In this document: positions 28,693-40,657 of the stretch, in pieces
Layout: the number at the start of each line of letters is the position of its first letter
How positions within the stretch are numbered: position 1 is the first letter of the stretch
Source of the DNA: Bacillus sp. Marseille-P3661
GTDB lineage: Bacteria > Bacillota > Bacilli > Bacillales > Bacillaceae_J
Direction: 5' to 3'
NCBI RefSeq assembly: GCF_900240995.1
Contig: NZ_LT965953.1
Location: 205,302-269,301, forward strand
Length of the DNA stretch: 64,000 nucleotides
The notes under the pieces: model-generated
Seen by the model: the letters and a program-made list of their open reading frames with translations, nothing else
Told to the model about the DNA's origin: nothing
The model's database searches: none
Made by a program: the position numbers and the translations under genes

Positions 28693-29967
28693 ATGAAAAT
28701 TATTAAAGTGACTGATGCTTTAACATTAAAACGCGATTTAGATTCTGGAACAGACGAGCAACGTCACGCCGTGTTAGAAATCCTTGATAACGTTAAACAA
28801 ACTGGCGACGCCGCACTATTTAATTACACTGAAAAATTTGATGGAGTTAGATTGCAGTCACTAAATATAACAGAACAGGAAATTCAAGAGGCCTACGAAC
28901 AAATCGATGAAGAAATTGTTGGCTACCTTAAAGAAGCAGCTGCTAATATTAGAGACTACCACAGCCGTCAAGTTCGTCAATCATGGATTACAACGCAAGA
29001 AGATGGTACGATTTTAGGTCAAAAAATTACACCGCTTGATGCAGTCGGCGTTTATGTACCAGGTGGTACGGCTGCATATCCGTCATCTGTGCTTATGAAT
29101 GTTGTTCCAGCACAAGTTGCTGGTGTAAAGCGGATTGCAATGGTGACGCCGCCAGGTAAAGATGGAAAACTTCCAGCTGGTGTTATTGTCGCTGCAAATG
29201 AATGTGGCGTAACAGAAATTTACAAAGTTGGCGGTGCACAAGGTATTGCCGCGCTTGCATATGGAACTGAAACCATTGCTGCAGTTGATAAAATCACGGG
29301 CCCGGGGAATATTTTTGTGGCATTAGCGAAACGTGAAGTGTTTGGCGATGTTGATATTGATATGATTGCTGGACCTAGTGAAATCGTTGTGCTAGCGGAT
29401 GAACATGCAAATCCTGCTTACATAGCAGCTGATCTTTTATCGCAAGCAGAGCATGATGTTAGAGCGTCAAGCGTGCTTGTAACGTCGTCAATGGAATTAG
29501 CTGAAAAGGTGGCACTTGAAGTCGAAAATCAATTAGCAACGCTGCCGCGCCGAGAAATTGCCGGTGCATCCATTGACAATTATGGTGCGATTTATGTAGC
29601 AGACTCTTTAGAGGCAGCAATCGATGCTGTTAACGAATTAGCGCCAGAACATCTTGAAATCATGACCGAGGATCCAATGGCGATCATGGGTAAAATCCGC
29701 CATGCTGGCGCGATTTTCCTTGGTGAAAATAGCTCAGAGCCTGTGGGTGACTATTTTGCTGGACCGAACCATGTATTGCCTACAAATGGTACTGCTCGTT
29801 TTTCAAGTCCATTAAACGTTGATGATTTTGTAAAAAAATCGAGCATTATTTCGTACAGCCGAACTGCTATTCAAAGCAATGGCCAAAAAATTGCAGCCCT
29901 AGCCCGCTTAGAAGGCCTAGAAGCGCATGCCCGTGCAGTAGAGCAACGTTTGAATAAAGGTAACTAA
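28693..29967 (+). CDS. hisD: Histidinol dehydrogenase
   Basis: NAD-dependent zinc enzyme for the last two oxidations, L-histidinol to L-histidine. Motifs [32 protein letters not shown] and DMIAGPSEI are diagnostic; the catalytic Glu/His pair lies in [12 protein letters not shown] 28693 follows GGAGGAAAC directly after the hisG stop and gives 424 residues; the frame extends back to 28645 inside hisG without a ribosome site. A 100-bp gap to hisB follows. Confidence 0.97.
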   Translation: MKIIKVTDALTLKRDLDSGTDEQRHAVLEILDNVKQTGDAALFNYTEKFDGVRLQSLNITEQEIQEAYEQIDEEIVGYLKEAAANIRDYHSRQVRQSWITTQEDGTILGQKITPLDAVGVYVPGGTAAYPSSVLMNVVPAQVAGVKRIAMVTPPGKDGKLPAGVIVAANECGVTEIYKVGGAQGIAALAYGTETIAAVDKITGPGNIFVALAKREVFGDVDIDMIAGPSEIVVLADEHANPAYIAADLLSQAEHDVRASSVLVTSSMELAEKVALEVENQLATLPRREIAGASIDNYGAIYVADSLEAAIDAVNELAPEHLEIMTEDPMAIMGKIRHAGAIFLGENSSEPVGDYFAGPNHVLPTNGTARFSSPLNVDDFVKKSSIISYSRTAIQSNGQKIAALARLEGLEAHARAVEQRLNKGN

Positions 29968-30067
29968 GTTGGTAAAACACGATTATCAGAATGTTGAATA
30001 ATTCCAATAATAAATTTTAGTTTATAATGATAACTAGAATAAAAGCCAAACTTAAGGAGGAACTTAA

Positions 30068-30664
30068 ATGGTTTTAGATGGACGTCATGCAAGTATAGAT
30101 CGTAAAACAAATGAAACAGCTATTCAGCTTACTTTTTCAGTTGATGGTGAAGGAAGAACTGAATTAGAAACAGGAGTTCCATTTTTAACACATATGCTAG
30201 ATCTTTTTACAAAACATGGCCAGTTTGATTTAATGATCGATGCAAAAGGTGACATCGAAGTGGATGATCATCATACAACTGAAGATATCGGCATTTGTCT
30301 TGGACAAGCGTTGCGCGAGGCGCTAGGTGATAAAAAAGGCATTAAGCGTTATGGCAATGCATTTGTACCGATGGATGAGGCATTGGCGCAGGTTGTCATT
30401 GATTTAAGCAATCGCCCGCATTTCGAGATTAAAGGTGAATTCCCAAATTCTCGCGTAGGTACGTTTGATGTTGAGTTAGTTCATGAATTTTTATGGAAAC
30501 TTGCATTAGAAGCGCGCATGAATCTTCATGTCATTGTTCATTATGGTCACAATACACATCACATGATTGAAGCTGTATTTAAAGCATTAGGACGTGCATT
30601 AGACGAAGCAACGATGATCGATCCTCGAGTTAAAGGGGTTCCGTCAACGAAAGGGATGTTGTAA
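30068..30664 (+). CDS. hisB: Imidazoleglycerol-phosphate dehydratase
   Basis: Manganese enzyme that dehydrates imidazoleglycerol phosphate to imidazole-acetol phosphate. It is monofunctional (198 residues), without the fused phosphatase of enterobacteria. The paired metal motifs DDHHTTEDIG and HNTHHMIEAVFKA are intact. ATG 30068 lies behind AAGGAGG. The 100 bp ahead contain a TATAAT-like box (30012-30017), so an internal promoter is possible but unproven. Confidence 0.97.
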   Translation: MVLDGRHASIDRKTNETAIQLTFSVDGEGRTELETGVPFLTHMLDLFTKHGQFDLMIDAKGDIEVDDHHTTEDIGICLGQALREALGDKKGIKRYGNAFVPMDEALAQVVIDLSNRPHFEIKGEFPNSRVGTFDVELVHEFLWKLALEARMNLHVIVHYGHNTHHMIEAVFKALGRALDEATMIDPRVKGVPSTKGML

Positions 30665-30667
30665 AAA

Positions 30668-31300
30668 ATGATAGGCATTATCGATTATGGCATGGGGAAT
30701 TTATACAGCGTCAGCAAGGCGCTGGAGCGAATGAACTATGAATACATTGTTACAGATGATACGGAAAAACTGAGCAGCTGTAAAGGTCTTATCCTGCCTG
30801 GTGTTGGCTCATTTAAAGATGCAATGGCGATTTTAAATGAAACAGGCTTAACTGCTTTTATAAAAAGTGAAGTGGCAGCTGGCAAGCCGTTATTAGGAAT
30901 TTGCCTTGGCATGCAGCTATTATTTGATGAAAGTGAAGAAAATGGCATCACGACAGGTTTCCAATTTTTAAGTGGAAAAATTGTCAAGTTCCCCGGAACG
31001 ACAGCAAATGGTGAGAAATACAAAGTTCCGCACATGGGCTGGAATAAGCTAAACTTTAATCATCCAGAATCGCCGCTTCTACAAAATGTGGAGCAGGGTC
31101 ATGTTTATTTCGTGCATTCCTATTATGCGGCGCCTGAGGATCATGATGTTGTGTTAGCAAGCAGCACATATGATGTTGAAGTGCCTGCTGTAGTTGGAAA
31201 AGGAAATGTGTTTGGCACACAATTCCATCCGGAAAAAAGCAGCGATATCGGACTTTCAATTTTAAAGAATTTTGCAAGTGTTGTTGAAGGGAGAGCGTAA
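30668..31300 (+). CDS. hisH: Imidazole glycerol phosphate synthase, glutaminase subunit HisH
   Basis: Class I glutamine amidotransferase that passes ammonia to HisF. The nucleophile cysteine is in GICLGMQLL and the His-Glu pair in QFHPEKSS. 210 residues. It begins 4 nt after hisB, inside the operon. Confidence 0.97.
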   Translation: MIGIIDYGMGNLYSVSKALERMNYEYIVTDDTEKLSSCKGLILPGVGSFKDAMAILNETGLTAFIKSEVAAGKPLLGICLGMQLLFDESEENGITTGFQFLSGKIVKFPGTTANGEKYKVPHMGWNKLNFNHPESPLLQNVEQGHVYFVHSYYAAPEDHDVVLASSTYDVEVPAVVGKGNVFGTQFHPEKSSDIGLSILKNFASVVEGRA

Positions 31301-31301
31301 T

Positions 31302-32036
31302 ATGAGTTTTACAATATATCCGGCGATCGATATGCGCGGTGGAAAATGTGTACGGTTGTTGCAAGGTGATTACGATAAAGAAACAGTGTATGGCGATTCT
31401 CCTTTTGATATGGCAAAGGTGTTTGCCGATGAAGGTGCAGAATGGATCCATATGGTTGATTTAGACGGTGCCAAAGCTGGTAAGCGTGTCAATGATGAAT
31501 ACGTGCTTCAAGTGGCGAATAATTTAAATGTAAAAGTGCAAATTGGCGGCGGTATTCGTACGGAAGAAGATGTTGCATATTATTTAGAAAATGGCGTGAG
31601 CCGCGTGATTTTAGGAAGTGCTGCGATTTCAGATCCTGATTTTGTAAAAGCAATGCTTAAAAAATACGGTGAAAAAATTGCGATCGGCATCGATGCGAAA
31701 AATGGCTATGTTGCAACAGAAGGCTGGTTAAATACATCGAATGTAAAAGCGACAGACCTTGGAAAAGAGTTAGCTGCTGCAGGCGCGGAAGTGTTTATTT
31801 TTACCGATATCGCAACAGATGGAATGCTATCAGGACCAAATATCCATGCAAACGCAGAGCTTGCTGATGCAACTGGTAAACAAGTGATTGCATCTGGTGG
31901 TGTGAGTTCACTTCAGGATTTAATTGAATTGAAAAAGTACGCAGCCAAAGGTGTAGGCGGTGCGATTGTAGGTAAAGCGCTGTATACAAAACAATTTACA
32001 GTGAAAGAGGCGCTAAGCGAGGTGGGACAAGCATGA
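31302..32036 (+). CDS. hisA: ProFAR isomerase HisA
   Basis: (beta-alpha)8 barrel that isomerises ProFAR to PRFAR. Barrel motifs: catalytic aspartate in [14 protein letters not shown], phosphate sites QIGGGIR and IASGGVSS, and the second acid in [13 protein letters not shown] 31302 lies behind GAAGGGAGAG, 1 nt after hisH; an in-frame upstream ATG at 31272 is inside hisH. Overlaps hisF by four bases. Confidence 0.96.
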   Translation: MSFTIYPAIDMRGGKCVRLLQGDYDKETVYGDSPFDMAKVFADEGAEWIHMVDLDGAKAGKRVNDEYVLQVANNLNVKVQIGGGIRTEEDVAYYLENGVSRVILGSAAISDPDFVKAMLKKYGEKIAIGIDAKNGYVATEGWLNTSNVKATDLGKELAAAGAEVFIFTDIATDGMLSGPNIHANAELADATGKQVIASGGVSSLQDLIELKKYAAKGVGGAIVGKALYTKQFTVKEALSEVGQA

Positions 32037-32791
32037 TTACGAAACGTATCATACCTTGTTTAGATGTAAAAGAAGGCCGCGTTGTAAAAGGCGTTCAATT
32101 CGTTGAGCTTCGCGATGCTGGTGATCCGGTTGAGTTAGCTGAGTTTTATGATCATGAGGGTGCCGATGAGCTTGTGTTCTTAGATATTTCGGCATCACAT
32201 GAAGGCCGTGAAACGATGGTTGATGTCGTTGAGCGTGTAGCTGCGAAATTGGCCATTCCGTTTACAGTTGGGGGCGGCATCAACTCGCTTGAAGATATGA
32301 AACGGATTTTACGTGCTGGTGCGGATAAGGTATCATTAAATACAGCAGCCGTTAGAAATCCAGAGTTAATTACAGAAGGTGCAGGCTTTTTTGGATCGCA
32401 ATGTATCGTAGTGGCGATTGATGCAAAATATGATGAGTCTTTAGGTTCATGGCGCGTTTACACACATGGCGGCCGCAATGCAACACAGCGTGATGTCATT
32501 GAGTGGGCACAGGAAGTTGTTGAGCGCGGTGCAGGTGAAATTTTATTAACGAGCATGGATCAAGACGGTGAAAAATCTGGTTTCGATATCGCTTTAACGA
32601 AAGCGGTTAGTGAGGCAGTCACGGTTCCTGTTATTGCGTCAGGTGGAGCAGGTAACGCTCAGCACTTTGTGGATGCATTTAAAGATGCTAAAGCAGATGC
32701 CGCGTTGGCAGCATCTATTTTTCACTATAAAGAAACGTCTGTAAAAGAAGTGAAGGACTATATTCGTAAAGAAGGGGTGAATGTGCGATGA
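32033..32791 (+). CDS. hisF: Imidazole glycerol phosphate synthase, cyclase subunit HisF
   Basis: Barrel enzyme paired with HisH; it forms the imidazole ring and releases AICAR to purine synthesis. Catalytic aspartates lie in [14 protein letters not shown] and [13 protein letters not shown]; phosphate sites are FTVGGGIN and IASGGAG. The hisA and hisI junctions are both ATGA overlaps. 252 residues, usual length. Confidence 0.97.
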   Translation: MITKRIIPCLDVKEGRVVKGVQFVELRDAGDPVELAEFYDHEGADELVFLDISASHEGRETMVDVVERVAAKLAIPFTVGGGINSLEDMKRILRAGADKVSLNTAAVRNPELITEGAGFFGSQCIVVAIDAKYDESLGSWRVYTHGGRNATQRDVIEWAQEVVERGAGEILLTSMDQDGEKSGFDIALTKAVSEAVTVPVIASGGAGNAQHFVDAFKDAKADAALAASIFHYKETSVKEVKDYIRKEGVNVR

Positions 32792-33423
32792 GCCTCTCAA
32801 ATATTAAATTTGATGATAACGGGTTAATTCCAGCCATTGTACAAGATGTTGCAAGTAAGGAAGTTTTGACTCTAGCTTATATGAATGAAGAGTCATTAAG
32901 AAAATCACTTGAAACAAAGGAAACATGGTTTTGGAGCCGCTCGCGCCAAGAGCTATGGCATAAAGGCGAAACTTCTGGAAACACACAAAAGATTCATGAC
33001 ATTCGCTATGACTGCGATCAAGATGCGTTGGTTGTACTAGTTGATCCAGCTGGACCTGCTTGCCATGAAGGTACGTATAGCTGTTTCTCGACATCACTAT
33101 TTGAGAATGAGCCAGTTCCACAGCTGCAAAGCAATCGTTTTGCGATTATTAATGAGCTAGAACGCGTAATTGCAGAGCGTGAGGCAGAGCGTCCTGAAGG
33201 TGCATATACTACATATCTATTCGATAAAGGTGTCGATAAAATTCTTAAAAAAGTCGGCGAAGAAGCATCAGAAGTTATTATCGCTTCAAAAAATCGCGAT
33301 CCGGAAGAATTGAAGTGGGAAGTTGCGGATCTTCTTTATCACTTGCTAGTGTTATTACGCGAGCAAAAACTTCCTTTAGATGATGTATTAAATGTTTTAG
33401 TGGAAAGACATAGCGGAAAATAA
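32788..33423 (+). CDS. hisI: Bifunctional PR-AMP cyclohydrolase / PR-ATP pyrophosphatase HisI(E)
   Basis: Carries out steps two and three of the pathway. The N-terminal cyclohydrolase (about residues 1-110) has its zinc/catalytic motifs [31 protein letters not shown] and the CHEGTYSCF cysteines. The C-terminal all-alpha pyrophosphatase (about 118-205) has [13 protein letters not shown] and [13 protein letters not shown]. It is the last gene of the operon. hisC and a histidinol phosphatase are not here, as in B. subtilis, where they are located elsewhere. Confidence 0.97.
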   Translation: MSLSNIKFDDNGLIPAIVQDVASKEVLTLAYMNEESLRKSLETKETWFWSRSRQELWHKGETSGNTQKIHDIRYDCDQDALVVLVDPAGPACHEGTYSCFSTSLFENEPVPQLQSNRFAIINELERVIAEREAERPEGAYTTYLFDKGVDKILKKVGEEASEVIIASKNRDPEELKWEVADLLYHLLVLLREQKLPLDDVLNVLVERHSGK

Positions 33424-33428
33424 TTCAT

Positions 33429-33462
33429 AAAAGGCTATCATCTTAATGGGTGGTGGCTTTTT
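33429..33462 (+). terminator. Terminator of the his operon
   Basis: A 14-bp stem, AAAAGGCTATCATC with GGTGGTGGCTTTTT (several G-T pairs), 6-nt loop, T-rich 3' arm. Confidence 0.8.
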
Positions 33463-33574
33463 GTACTTTAAGAAAGATTAATTTCTAATGTAGGGCCATT
33501 CCTGGAGTAATTTTTTCCAAATATACATAAAACGGATGAATGTACTATTAAAAATGATTTACTTAGTATATAAT

Positions 33575-33589
33575 TGAGAGTGATTATCA
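33575..33589. promoter_or_regulatory. Fur-type box at a gene-less locus
   Basis: TGAGAGTGATTATCA matches the 7-1-7 Fur consensus (TGATAAT-N-ATTATCA) at 12 of 14 arm positions, and it directly follows a TATAAT -10 box (33569-33574), the usual place for Fur repression. No intact gene follows; only a 20-odd-codon hydrophobic frame is visible just downstream. It may be the remains of a lost iron-uptake gene. Confidence 0.5.
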
Positions 33590-33789
33590 TTGATTTAGAA
33601 GATTTTTAAACTCGACATTTTGGATAATTATATGCATTATTCCGATTATTGTTATGGAAATAGTGCGATTTTAGCTAATAAAGAACAGGGTAAATGAAAT
33701 GCAACTTAACTTAGTCTACTATAAGGCACTATTTACCGTAGATTTGCTTAAAGCATCGTACTATAATAGAAAACTCTATCAAAATTGAA

Positions 33790-33905
33790 GGTCGCAAATT
33801 TAAGGCTGTAAGCTGCAAATAAATTTGCAGTAGCTGTCAATCTGCCAATCTATAGCTAAATGTTACAAATAAAAATCGCCAATAAATGGCCGTAAGCTAC
33901 TAAAG
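33790..33905. repeat. Degenerate ~21-bp repeats around AGCT
   Basis: AGCT within a GTAGCTG/GTAAGCTR context occurs at 33811, 33832, 33854 and 33895 (steps 21, 22 and 41 bp). A perfect inverted pair CTGCAAAT-AA-ATTTGCAG lies at 33813-33830. The copies are weakly similar, so this is the least certain of the phased arrays. The rest of 33463-34203 contains no supported gene. Confidence 0.45.
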
Positions 33906-34003
33906 GGGCAAGATTCAACCAATGCAGCAAACTCTATTGTAAGGTAGTTGTCAAACGAAAAAAAATTAACTATTGCGCTATACCTAATTTTTTATAAGAG
34001 ACT

Positions 34004-34033
34004 TTGATGTTGAAAAGTAAAATATGATATACT
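34004..34033 (+). promoter_or_regulatory. Sigma-A-like promoter upstream of the TPR gene
   Basis: TTGATG (34004-34009), an 18-nt spacer and TATACT (34028-34033), 170 bp before the start codon of the TPR protein. Confidence 0.5.
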
Positions 34034-34202
34034 ATTTTCGGCTATCTATTTCTTATTGTTCGATATTATAAAATTTTAAATAAATCCCGCATGTATGAAA
34101 ATATGTGCAACCTGTAACTGAAAAAGTAACGGAAAATGTTCGTAAAGGCTTGAATGGTTCTTAAAGTAAAGAATTGTTCAACTACTACAATTTGGAGGTT
34201 TT

Positions 34203-35723
34203 ATGGGAAGACAACAACAAAAAGCGGAAAATTTAATCGGACAGATCGTTCCATTTGCTCAAAATGGAGAATACTTTTTCAAAAAAGGGCTTAAATACTA
34301 CCGTCGTCGAGAATTGTATAAAGCAAAAAAGTATTTTCAACGGGCAATTCAGTACGATCCAAATGAACCTATATTTTTATGTCAACAAGCTGCAGTGCTT
34401 GCTGAATTGAGTGAGTTTGAAGAGTCTAATACAATTTTAAAGAGAATTATCGATAAACTAGACTCTGAAATGTATGAATGCTATTACTTTTTAGCAAATA
34501 ATTATGCATATTTAGGATTGTTTCAAGAGGCTAAAAAATATGCGAATCAGTATTTAAAGTTTGCACCAGATGGCGAATTTTATGAGGATACTGAGGACCT
34601 TATTGATTTATTATCAATTGAATCAAGTGAAATGAACATTCACTTAGAAGAAACGGATGAAGAAAATTTAATTTTACAGCAGGAAAATGCACGTGAACTG
34701 CTTGAAAATGGAAAGCTGGAAGAAGCAAGTGAAATCCTTCAACAGCTTATTTCTGATTACCCTGAATTTTGGTCTGCCTATAATAATTTGGCGCTAGCGC
34801 AGTTTTATTTAGGTAATGTAAAAAAAGCAATTAAGCTTACAGAGGACGTTCTACAGAAAAATGAAGGCAATCTTCATGCAATGTGTAATTTGGCCGTCTT
34901 TTTCCATTACTTAGGACGAGAGAAGGCTGTTGAACATATTGTTGCACAGCTTAATATTGTTCATCCTATTGACTTTGACCAACGTTCGAAACTAGGTGTA
35001 ACCTTTGCGTTGTTAGGGAAATATGAATTTGCTTATCGTTGGTTGCGCTGGTTGCAAAAGTTTGGTTATGAGGGCGATGTTTCATTCTACTATTGGTTAT
35101 CAATTTCCGCATTTTATACCGATCATAATGAGATCGCAAATGATGCGTGGAATAAAGTCGTCCGGATGAATCCTGAAAAAAGAAATGCTGAGCCATGGTT
35201 AAACTCAAATATGGCGATCAATGAGGAGCCATTAACGTCTTCATTATTAGAGCAGTTTAAGGAAACCGATAATGAGGAAAAGAAATGCTTGCTGTTGTTT
35301 CTTTTAATGGAAGCGGGAAATGTTGAGTCATTAGAAGAAATTAAACGCATCGTTTCAAGCGACTCCTTGCATTATTTAGAAGAATTTACGAACCATATGT
35401 TGAACAAACTAACATATGATAACCATAAAGTATCACCGCGATTTGTTGATGGCTATAATGTAATCGACACATTAGAAGATCAAAATGGTTGGTCACAAAT
35501 AATTCAACAAAAAATATATATACTATGGTTTCGGGTTCTGCAGAATGGTGTAAATGACCCGTCAATTAACTTTAAAAATAACCAAGCATGGGCGGCAGCA
35601 GTTGAATATTGCTTTGTAAGAGCAGAAGAGTATCCGATTAGTCAAAAGGAGATTGCTCAAAAATACTCAATATCAACTTCAACACTAAGAAAATATACGC
35701 AGCTTGTGATGGATTTAATTTAA
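34203..35723 (+). CDS. yvcD: Tetratricopeptide repeat protein (YvcD-like)
   Basis: A 506-residue soluble protein of TPR repeats: one clear set at residues about 20-130 (AKKYFQRAIQYDPNEPIFL) and another at about 155-245 (AYNNLALAQFYLGNVKKAIK). The C-terminal 30 residues (ISQKEIAQKYSISTSTLRKY) look like a helix-turn-helix. Position just before trxB matches yvcD of B. subtilis. Function is unknown; TPRs imply protein contacts. ATG 34203 follows GGAGGT. Confidence 0.8.
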   Translation: MGRQQQKAENLIGQIVPFAQNGEYFFKKGLKYYRRRELYKAKKYFQRAIQYDPNEPIFLCQQAAVLAELSEFEESNTILKRIIDKLDSEMYECYYFLANNYAYLGLFQEAKKYANQYLKFAPDGEFYEDTEDLIDLLSIESSEMNIHLEETDEENLILQQENARELLENGKLEEASEILQQLISDYPEFWSAYNNLALAQFYLGNVKKAIKLTEDVLQKNEGNLHAMCNLAVFFHYLGREKAVEHIVAQLNIVHPIDFDQRSKLGVTFALLGKYEFAYRWLRWLQKFGYEGDVSFYYWLSISAFYTDHNEIANDAWNKVVRMNPEKRNAEPWLNSNMAINEEPLTSSLLEQFKETDNEEKKCLLLFLLMEAGNVESLEEIKRIVSSDSLHYLEEFTNHMLNKLTYDNHKVSPRFVDGYNVIDTLEDQNGWSQIIQQKIYILWFRVLQNGVNDPSINFKNNQAWAAAVEYCFVRAEEYPISQKEIAQKYSISTSTLRKYTQLVMDLI

Positions 35724-35767
35724 GGATAAGTTAAAAAAAGTTCATACTTCATTGAGCATTTTTATAG

Positions 35768-36781
<1,014 letters not shown>

Positions 36782-36880
36782 AATTTTTAACAAATCTTTA
36801 ACCCGATTGTAACCGTGTTGAAACATTTAGGGGGTATGATAGAAGTAAGAAATGACCCCCCTTTAATTATATAAGAAACA

Positions 36881-36914
36881 AAGGCACAGTTCGTAGCTGC
36901 TGCCTCTTTTTTTG
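36881..36914 (+). terminator. Terminator after trxB
   Basis: Stem AGGCACAG / CTGCTGCCT (one mismatch) followed by CTTTTTTT. Confidence 0.75.
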
Positions 36915-37080
36915 CTGTATATTTGTCGTTTTCATTTAAAAAAATACCTAGCTACTATACTTTACTATTTCAATGTAACACAATATCACGTGTTAATTGT
37001 GACCTACTCACAATAATAGTATAATAAGGCTAAGTTAATATTTGTATAGGACAAGTAGCTATACTGTTGAGGTGAACGAT

Positions 37081-37539
37081 TTGCAGCGTGTGACTAATTG
37101 CGTTTTAAAAAAAGGAGACCAAATACTTCTTCTGAAAAAGCCCCGTCGAGGTTGGTGGGTAGCACCTGGTGGAAAAATGGAGCTAGGTGAATCTATTAGA
37201 GATTCTGTCATTCGTGAATACCGTGAAGAAACGGGTATATATTTGAAGGACCCAACGATTAAAGGGATTTTTACAATTGTCATTAAAGAGGAAGATGAAG
37301 TTATTGCAGAGTGGATGATGTTTACATTTTTTGCAGAGCAATTTGATGGTGTAAATGTCGATGAATCTGATGAAGGCCTAGTACAATGGCAGCCGCTTAC
37401 AGATGTTAATAAGCTGCCAATGGCACCTGGTGATTATCATATAATTGATTATTGCATTAATGGAAATGGGATTATGTACGGTACTTTTACGTATACGCCG
37501 AATTTTGAACTCATTTCTTATCGGTTAGATCCATCTTAA
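37081..37539 (+). CDS. yvcI: Nudix hydrolase YvcI
   Basis: A 152-residue Nudix-fold pyrophosphohydrolase, related to 8-oxo-dGTPase MutT and to the RNA pyrophosphohydrolase group. The Nudix box GX5EX7REUXEEXGU spans residues 31-53 (GGKMELGE...REYREETGI). TTG 37081 is the probable start, behind GAGGTGA; the frame extends to ATG 37042 without a ribosome site. It opens the yvcI-rapZ-yvcK-whiA-crh cluster. Substrate not determinable from sequence. Confidence 0.9.
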   Translation: MQRVTNCVLKKGDQILLLKKPRRGWWVAPGGKMELGESIRDSVIREYREETGIYLKDPTIKGIFTIVIKEEDEVIAEWMMFTFFAEQFDGVNVDESDEGLVQWQPLTDVNKLPMAPGDYHIIDYCINGNGIMYGTFTYTPNFELISYRLDPS

Positions 37540-37566
37540 TATATTTGAAAGGGGCGCAACTATACA

Positions 37567-38454
37567 ATGGTTACAGCAAATCATGATGTTCAAATGGTTA
37601 TTATTACAGGGATGAGTGGAGCAGGGAAAACTGTTGCTGTCCAAAGCTTTGAGGATTTAGGCTTTTTTTGTGTAGATAATTTACCCCCGACGTTACTTCC
37701 TAAATTTTTAGAGTTAGTTAAAGAATCAGGCGTTAAAATGAATAAAGTGGCTTTGGTAATGGATTTACGCGGCCGCGAATTTTTTGAGTCATTATTAGAC
37801 GCTATTGACGATATGAATGATAAGAGGTGGGTTATTCCACAAATTGTTTTCTTAGATGCGAGTGATTCAGCTTTAGTTAGTCGTTATAAGGAAACGAGAA
37901 GAGCACATCCGTTAGCGCCAAGTGGCATGCCTCTTGAAGGAATACAGCTTGAAAGAGAGATGCTCGATGAATTAAAGGGGCGTGCTCAATTTATTATTGA
38001 TACATCTGAGTTAAGCCCGCGCAAGCTCCGTGAAAGAATTATTACAGGCTTTTCGAAGGAAAAACAGCAAATTTTTAATGTAAATGTGATTTCGTTTGGA
38101 TTTAAATATGGAATCCCAATTGATGCTGATTTAGTTTTTGATGTTCGGTTTTTACCGAATCCGCATTATATTGATGCACTTCGTCCAAAAACCGGTCTTG
38201 AAGAAGAAGTTTCGTCCTATGTGTTAAAGCAGCCGGAGACACAAAAATTTATGGAAAAACTTATTGATTTACTTGAATTTATGTTGCCACAATATAAACG
38301 CGAAGGCAAAAGTCAATTAATTATTGCCATTGGTTGTACAGGGGGGCAACACCGCTCTGTAACATTAGCAGAATATATCGGCAAGCATTTTGAAAAGGAC
38401 TATTATACAACTCGAGGACATCGGGATATAAACAAGCGAAAGGGCAAAAGTTAA
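37567..38454 (+). CDS. rapZ: RNase adapter / nucleotide-binding protein RapZ (YvcJ)
   Basis: P-loop protein with Walker A GMSGAGKT (residues 15-22) and the C-terminal domain typical of RapZ ([34 protein letters not shown]). In E. coli RapZ controls glucosamine-6-phosphate synthase through RNase E and small RNAs; in B. subtilis YvcJ hydrolyses GTP and affects competence. ATG 37567 is 13 nt from GAAAGGGG. Its stop shares one base with the next start, showing tight coupling with yvcK. Confidence 0.95.
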   Translation: MVTANHDVQMVIITGMSGAGKTVAVQSFEDLGFFCVDNLPPTLLPKFLELVKESGVKMNKVALVMDLRGREFFESLLDAIDDMNDKRWVIPQIVFLDASDSALVSRYKETRRAHPLAPSGMPLEGIQLEREMLDELKGRAQFIIDTSELSPRKLRERIITGFSKEKQQIFNVNVISFGFKYGIPIDADLVFDVRFLPNPHYIDALRPKTGLEEEVSSYVLKQPETQKFMEKLIDLLEFMLPQYKREGKSQLIIAIGCTGGQHRSVTLAEYIGKHFEKDYYTTRGHRDINKRKGKS

Positions 38455-39407
38455 TGGAATGGAGAAGACTACCTAAAGTTGTGGTGATTGGCGGTGGTAC
38501 CGGCTTGCCAGTCCTGCTGCGCGGATTAAAGCAATATCCAATCGATATTACAGCGATTGTGACTGTAGCTGATGATGGTGGCAGCTCTGGTCGCCTGCGA
38601 AGTGACTTGCAAATTCCGCCTCCTGGTGATATCCGCAATGTGTTGGCAGCACTTTCGGAAGTGGAACCATTAATTGAAAGTCTGTTTCAGCATCGCTTTA
38701 AAAATGGGAATGAATTGTCGGGTCATGCATTAGGAAATCTCTTGCTTGCTGCCATGACCAATATTACCGGTGATTTTGTTACGGCCATTCGCGAAATGAG
38801 TAAAGTTTTAAATGTTAAAGGAAAAGTTCTTCCGGCAGCGAATCGGGGCATCATTCTAAGTGCAGAAATGGAAGACGGGTCGATTGTAACTGGTGAATCG
38901 AAAATTCCGGATACAGATAAAAAAATTAAAAGAGTATACTTATCTCCGAAAGATGTAGAGCCATTACCTGAAACATTGGAGGAAATACATCACGCTGATG
39001 TTATCATCATTGGACCTGGTAGCTTATATACAAGCATTTTGCCTAATTTGCTTGTAACGAAAATTGGGCAGGAGCTTTGTCATTCTAATGCAAAAAAGGT
39101 TTATGTTTGCAATGTTATGACACAAGCAGGAGAAACAACAGGTTTTTCTGCTAGTGATCATATTAAAGTGCTATACGAACATTTAAAATGTGCTTTTTTA
39201 GATATGGTTATTGTAAATGATGCCGAAATACCTGTTCATATTTTACAGCGTTATAAAGAAGAAAATGCACAACCTGTGCTGTATGATCTAGATCGATTAA
39301 AGCAGTTTGGGGTAAAAATTATTAATCAAGATTTAATTCATATTGAGCAAGGTGTTATCCGTCATGATACTTCTAAAATAGCAAAGTTAATATTCTCTTT
39401 ATTGTAA
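38454..39407 (+). CDS. yvcK: Gluconeogenesis factor YvcK/GlmR (CofD-like)
   Basis: UDP-sugar-binding protein of the CofD-like fold that in B. subtilis is needed for growth on gluconeogenic carbon and modulates GlmS and cell wall precursor supply. N-terminal GGGTGLPVLLRGLK and DDGGSSGRLR are the nucleotide-binding motifs. 317 residues, usual length. It starts inside the rapZ stop codon (TAATG). A 190-bp gap then precedes whiA. Confidence 0.93.
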   Translation: MEWRRLPKVVVIGGGTGLPVLLRGLKQYPIDITAIVTVADDGGSSGRLRSDLQIPPPGDIRNVLAALSEVEPLIESLFQHRFKNGNELSGHALGNLLLAAMTNITGDFVTAIREMSKVLNVKGKVLPAANRGIILSAEMEDGSIVTGESKIPDTDKKIKRVYLSPKDVEPLPETLEEIHHADVIIIGPGSLYTSILPNLLVTKIGQELCHSNAKKVYVCNVMTQAGETTGFSASDHIKVLYEHLKCAFLDMVIVNDAEIPVHILQRYKEENAQPVLYDLDRLKQFGVKIINQDLIHIEQGVIRHDTSKIAKLIFSLL

Positions 39408-39597
39408 GCATATTAGTTGTTTACTCCTTTTAAGTTGTTTAAAATGGGCTGAGATAGAAGTGAAGAACAGCATTGCCTTTCTCCTTAGGAACACTTAAAA
39501 TTAGTAAGTGGCGTTTATTTATTCATATAAAAAGGGATAACTAGGTATATAGAGAAACGATCCTTGAAACAACATATACACAGGGGGGGGTGGAGAC

Positions 39598-40548
39598 TTG
39601 TCTTTTGCTTCAGAGACTAAAAAAGAACTAACCAACTTAGACATTCATGATTGTTGTGCAAAAGCTGAGCTTTCCGCTCTTATTCGAATGAATGGGTCCA
39701 TGTCATTTATGAATCGAAATGTTGTTGTCGATGTTCAAACAGAGAATGCGGCTATTGCCCGGAGAATCTATACGCTTATTAAAAGAGAATATGATGTTTC
39801 AGTAGAGCTGTTAGTCCGAAAGAAAATGAGATTGAAGAAAAATAATGTATATATTGTGCGCTTGATAGAGAAAGCGAAGGATATATTGACAGATTTAGGC
39901 ATCCTTGAAGAGCCTTTTTCTATTATCCATTCAATATCTAAAACGGTTACAAAAAAGAAGTGCTGCAAGCGTTCTTATTTGAGAGGGGCCTTTCTTGCGG
40001 GAGGATCAGTAAACAATCCAGAGACATCATCCTATCATCTAGAGATCTTTTCGTTATATGAAGAGCATAATGACTCACTTTGTGATTTAATGAACTCTTT
40101 CGACTTGAACGCGAAAACATTAGAACGCAAAAAAGGGTATATCTGTTATTTAAAAGAAGGCGAAAAAATTAGTGAGCTCTTAAATATAGTTGGAGCACAT
40201 CAAGCATTACTTCATTTTGAAGATGTCCGGATTGTCCGCGATATGAGAAATTCAGTGAATCGGTTAGTGAACTGTGAAACTGCTAATTTAAACAAAACGA
40301 TTGGTGCAGCCATTCGTCAAGTTGAAAATATTCGATTTATTAAAGATACGGTGGGGCTAGAAACACTTCCTGACAAGCTTAGGGAAATCGCAGAGTTAAG
40401 AATAACATATCAGGATGTAACGCTTAAAGAGTTAGGTGAAATGGTATCTGGTGGCACTATTAGTAAGTCTGGAATTAATCATCGTCTCAGAAAAATTGAT
40501 GAAATTGCAGATAAATTACGATTAGGTGAAACATTTCCTAAAGCTTGA
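39598..40548 (+). CDS. whiA: DNA-binding protein WhiA
   Basis: An inactive LAGLIDADG homing-endonuclease fold (about residues 90-215, including [17 protein letters not shown]) joined to a C-terminal helix-turn-helix ([23 protein letters not shown]). In Bacillus it supports cell division and chromosome segregation. TTG 39598 follows GGGTGGAG; the N-terminus [14 protein letters not shown] matches B. subtilis WhiA. 316 residues. Confidence 0.95.
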   Translation: MSFASETKKELTNLDIHDCCAKAELSALIRMNGSMSFMNRNVVVDVQTENAAIARRIYTLIKREYDVSVELLVRKKMRLKKNNVYIVRLIEKAKDILTDLGILEEPFSIIHSISKTVTKKKCCKRSYLRGAFLAGGSVNNPETSSYHLEIFSLYEEHNDSLCDLMNSFDLNAKTLERKKGYICYLKEGEKISELLNIVGAHQALLHFEDVRIVRDMRNSVNRLVNCETANLNKTIGAAIRQVENIRFIKDTVGLETLPDKLREIAELRITYQDVTLKELGEMVSGGTISKSGINHRLRKIDEIADKLRLGETFPKA

Positions 40549-40657
40549 TCGTAATTTAGATAATAAGCGGCAAAATAATTATTTTCTAACAAAACGAATA
40601 TAAGCTTTGTCAGATGAGAATAAAATAAATAAGGGCTATTAGTAGGAGGAGAATCCA

